This document shows positions 62,904-64,000 of a DNA stretch of 64,000 nt, piece after piece. Origin of the DNA: Adiantum capillus-veneris. Taxonomy: Eukaryota > Streptophyta > Polypodiopsida > Polypodiales > Pteridaceae. The position numbers and the translations under genes were made by a program. The notes beneath the pieces are model-generated. The model saw only the letters and a program-made list of their open reading frames with translations. It had not been told where the DNA came from and did no database searches. Within the stretch, counting starts at the first letter, position 1; each line of letters starts with the position of its first letter. The stretch spans positions 14,286,446 through 14,350,445 of the forward strand of contig CM043969.1 of the NCBI GenBank assembly GCA_014529385.2. Direction: 5' to 3'.

Positions 62904-63944
62904 ATGGAGAGCCAACGCCAAATGTCTGGATATCCTCTTTTCTTTGGAGAGCCTGGAGAGGATGCAGAATTATTTCTAGCGAATTTCAAGATGTCTTGCC
63001 GTATCAAGAGGATAGTAACTGATCAAGAACGTGTAGAAATGTTTGAGGTGGTCCTTAGGAAAGATGCTAGCACTTGGTTTGACTCTTTGCCTGAGGAAGT
63101 TAAAGAAAATTACATGGAATTTGTCAATCATTTCAAGAGATACTTCTTTGATCCCCAAAACACTCAAAAGCTATGGCAAGACATTGTTTCTCATAAGCAA
63201 AAAGACTTAGATGACTACTACTTGTACAAGCAAGAGTTCCTACGTCTTTGGGCTCTATGGATACGAAATGTTGCTAACCCTGGTGATGGTGCAGAATTTC
63301 TAAAGAAGGAGAGGTTCATAGCCGGACTCTTTCCTGACCTTAAGGTAAAAGTTGGGGCGGGTGCACCTGCTACCTTTGATGCAGCTGAAACTAGGGCTGC
63401 TGAGAAATATAGGAAACTCAAGTGCTTAAGGGGGGAGGTTCCAATAGAAGGTCTTAGACCCAAAGGTAAGTCACAAGCATCAACATCTAAGGAGCTTCCT
63501 AAGGTAACGGTTGAAGTGATTGAGAAGTTAAATGAATCCTTAAGTAGCTCGTCAATTCACCTTGCACGAGCCGTAGGTCCAAAGGGACAAGCAAAGAAGT
63601 CTGAAGAGCGAGACCCACGACCTAGGAGAGTCTTGCAATGTTGGAATTGCGGAGAGTCTGGACATGGGATGTATAATTGTCCTTGGCCCCGAGGAGAGCC
63701 AGGGAGACCTAACTTGAATTACCCAGTGATGAATGCAGGAGAAGGAGCTGGACAACAACCAAGGCTTCTACAAAGGCCAAATGGACCAAGACCACCTCCA
63801 CAAGGGGTAGAAGGAGTTCCACCTTTGCCGGATCCAAATGTGCATGTGGTAGAGGTGACAAATTCAAATGAGGTTGACATGGAAGCCAATGGCATTAAGC
63901 GTGGCCGACGAAAAGGTAAAGAGAAAAAAGGAGTCACATCATAG
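62904..63944 (+). CDS. Gag of right-hand gypsy element (open in the window)
   Basis: ATG at 62,904 (MESQRQMSGYPLFFGEPGED) starts a 346-codon gag; the frame is open from 62,826. Residues ~20-190 form the retrotransposon-gag domain (STWFDSLPEEVKENYMEFVN, FKRYFFDPQNTQKLWQDIV, ERFIAGLFPDLK). A basic linker follows, then a CCHC knuckle CWNCGESGHGMYNC near 63,640-63,681, then a Pro-rich tail ending in a Lys/Arg cluster. Gag forms particles and packages RNA. It is related to the left-edge fossil at 1.3-1.9 kb. The remainder of the element lies beyond the window; the 5' part seen looks whole. Confidence 0.88.
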   Translation: MESQRQMSGYPLFFGEPGEDAELFLANFKMSCRIKRIVTDQERVEMFEVVLRKDASTWFDSLPEEVKENYMEFVNHFKRYFFDPQNTQKLWQDIVSHKQKDLDDYYLYKQEFLRLWALWIRNVANPGDGAEFLKKERFIAGLFPDLKVKVGAGAPATFDAAETRAAEKYRKLKCLRGEVPIEGLRPKGKSQASTSKELPKVTVEVIEKLNESLSSSSIHLARAVGPKGQAKKSEERDPRPRRVLQCWNCGESGHGMYNCPWPRGEPGRPNLNYPVMNAGEGAGQQPRLLQRPNGPRPPPQGVEGVPPLPDPNVHVVEVTNSNEVDMEANGIKRGRRKGKEKKGVTS

Positions 63945-64000
63945 AGTGACCATGGACAAGGCAAGAAGGCAAAGGAAACCAAGGAAACCAAGAGGACTCG

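Overview
This window is repeat-dominated plant nuclear DNA, almost certainly intergenic heterochromatin of a large land-plant genome. The evidence is plant-type Ty1/copia and chromodomain Ty3/gypsy retroelements, a copia primer-binding site TGGTATCAGAGC (initiator tRNA-Met), a CACTA transposon with TNP2-type transposase, and very abundant (GA/CT)n, (CA/GT)n and (AT)n tracts. I see no intact single-copy host gene, tRNA or rRNA. The species cannot be named; the unusual transposase-like gene and the heavy GA tracts make me lean towards a fern or another non-flowering lineage, but that is inference only.

Layout: 1-2.79 kb is the 5' half of a gypsy-type fossil (minus strand), followed by its LTR and a microsatellite field to 5.85 kb. 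7.3-12.77 kb is a Tat/Athila-like LTR fossil (minus) whose long leader carries seven copies of a 22-bp palindrome. 13.06-15.65 kb is a decayed LINE. 16.576-30.208 kb is a young copia element, split inside its reverse-transcriptase region by an 8,076-bp CACTA transposon (20,004-28,079) with matching 12-bp termini and a GTT target duplication.

30.2-45.0 kb is the most unusual stretch. A minus-strand gene with plausible introns joins a histone H3-fold domain (most like centromeric CENH3) to a Ulp1/SENP-type SUMO-protease domain. Upstream of it lie GA/CT microsatellites with three 62-63-bp hairpins, a degenerate repeat field split by a solo gypsy LTR, and then two tail-to-tail genes: an unknown acidic protein (plus) and a transposase-like protein (minus). 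The three genes could be parts of one undescribed DNA transposon, but no element ends were found.

45.07-~55.9 kb is a chromovirus fossil split by a 4,019-bp TG...CA insertion with a TCCAA target duplication; that insertion contains an 11-copy, ~151-bp tandem array. 55.9-59.6 kb is an older gypsy fossil, entered by the LTR (59,639-62,288) of another gypsy element that continues past the right edge with a duplicated leader ORF and an open gag.

The genes do not form a host pathway. The window is best read as successive nested insertions, with the 30-45 kb genes as the candidates for new biology.
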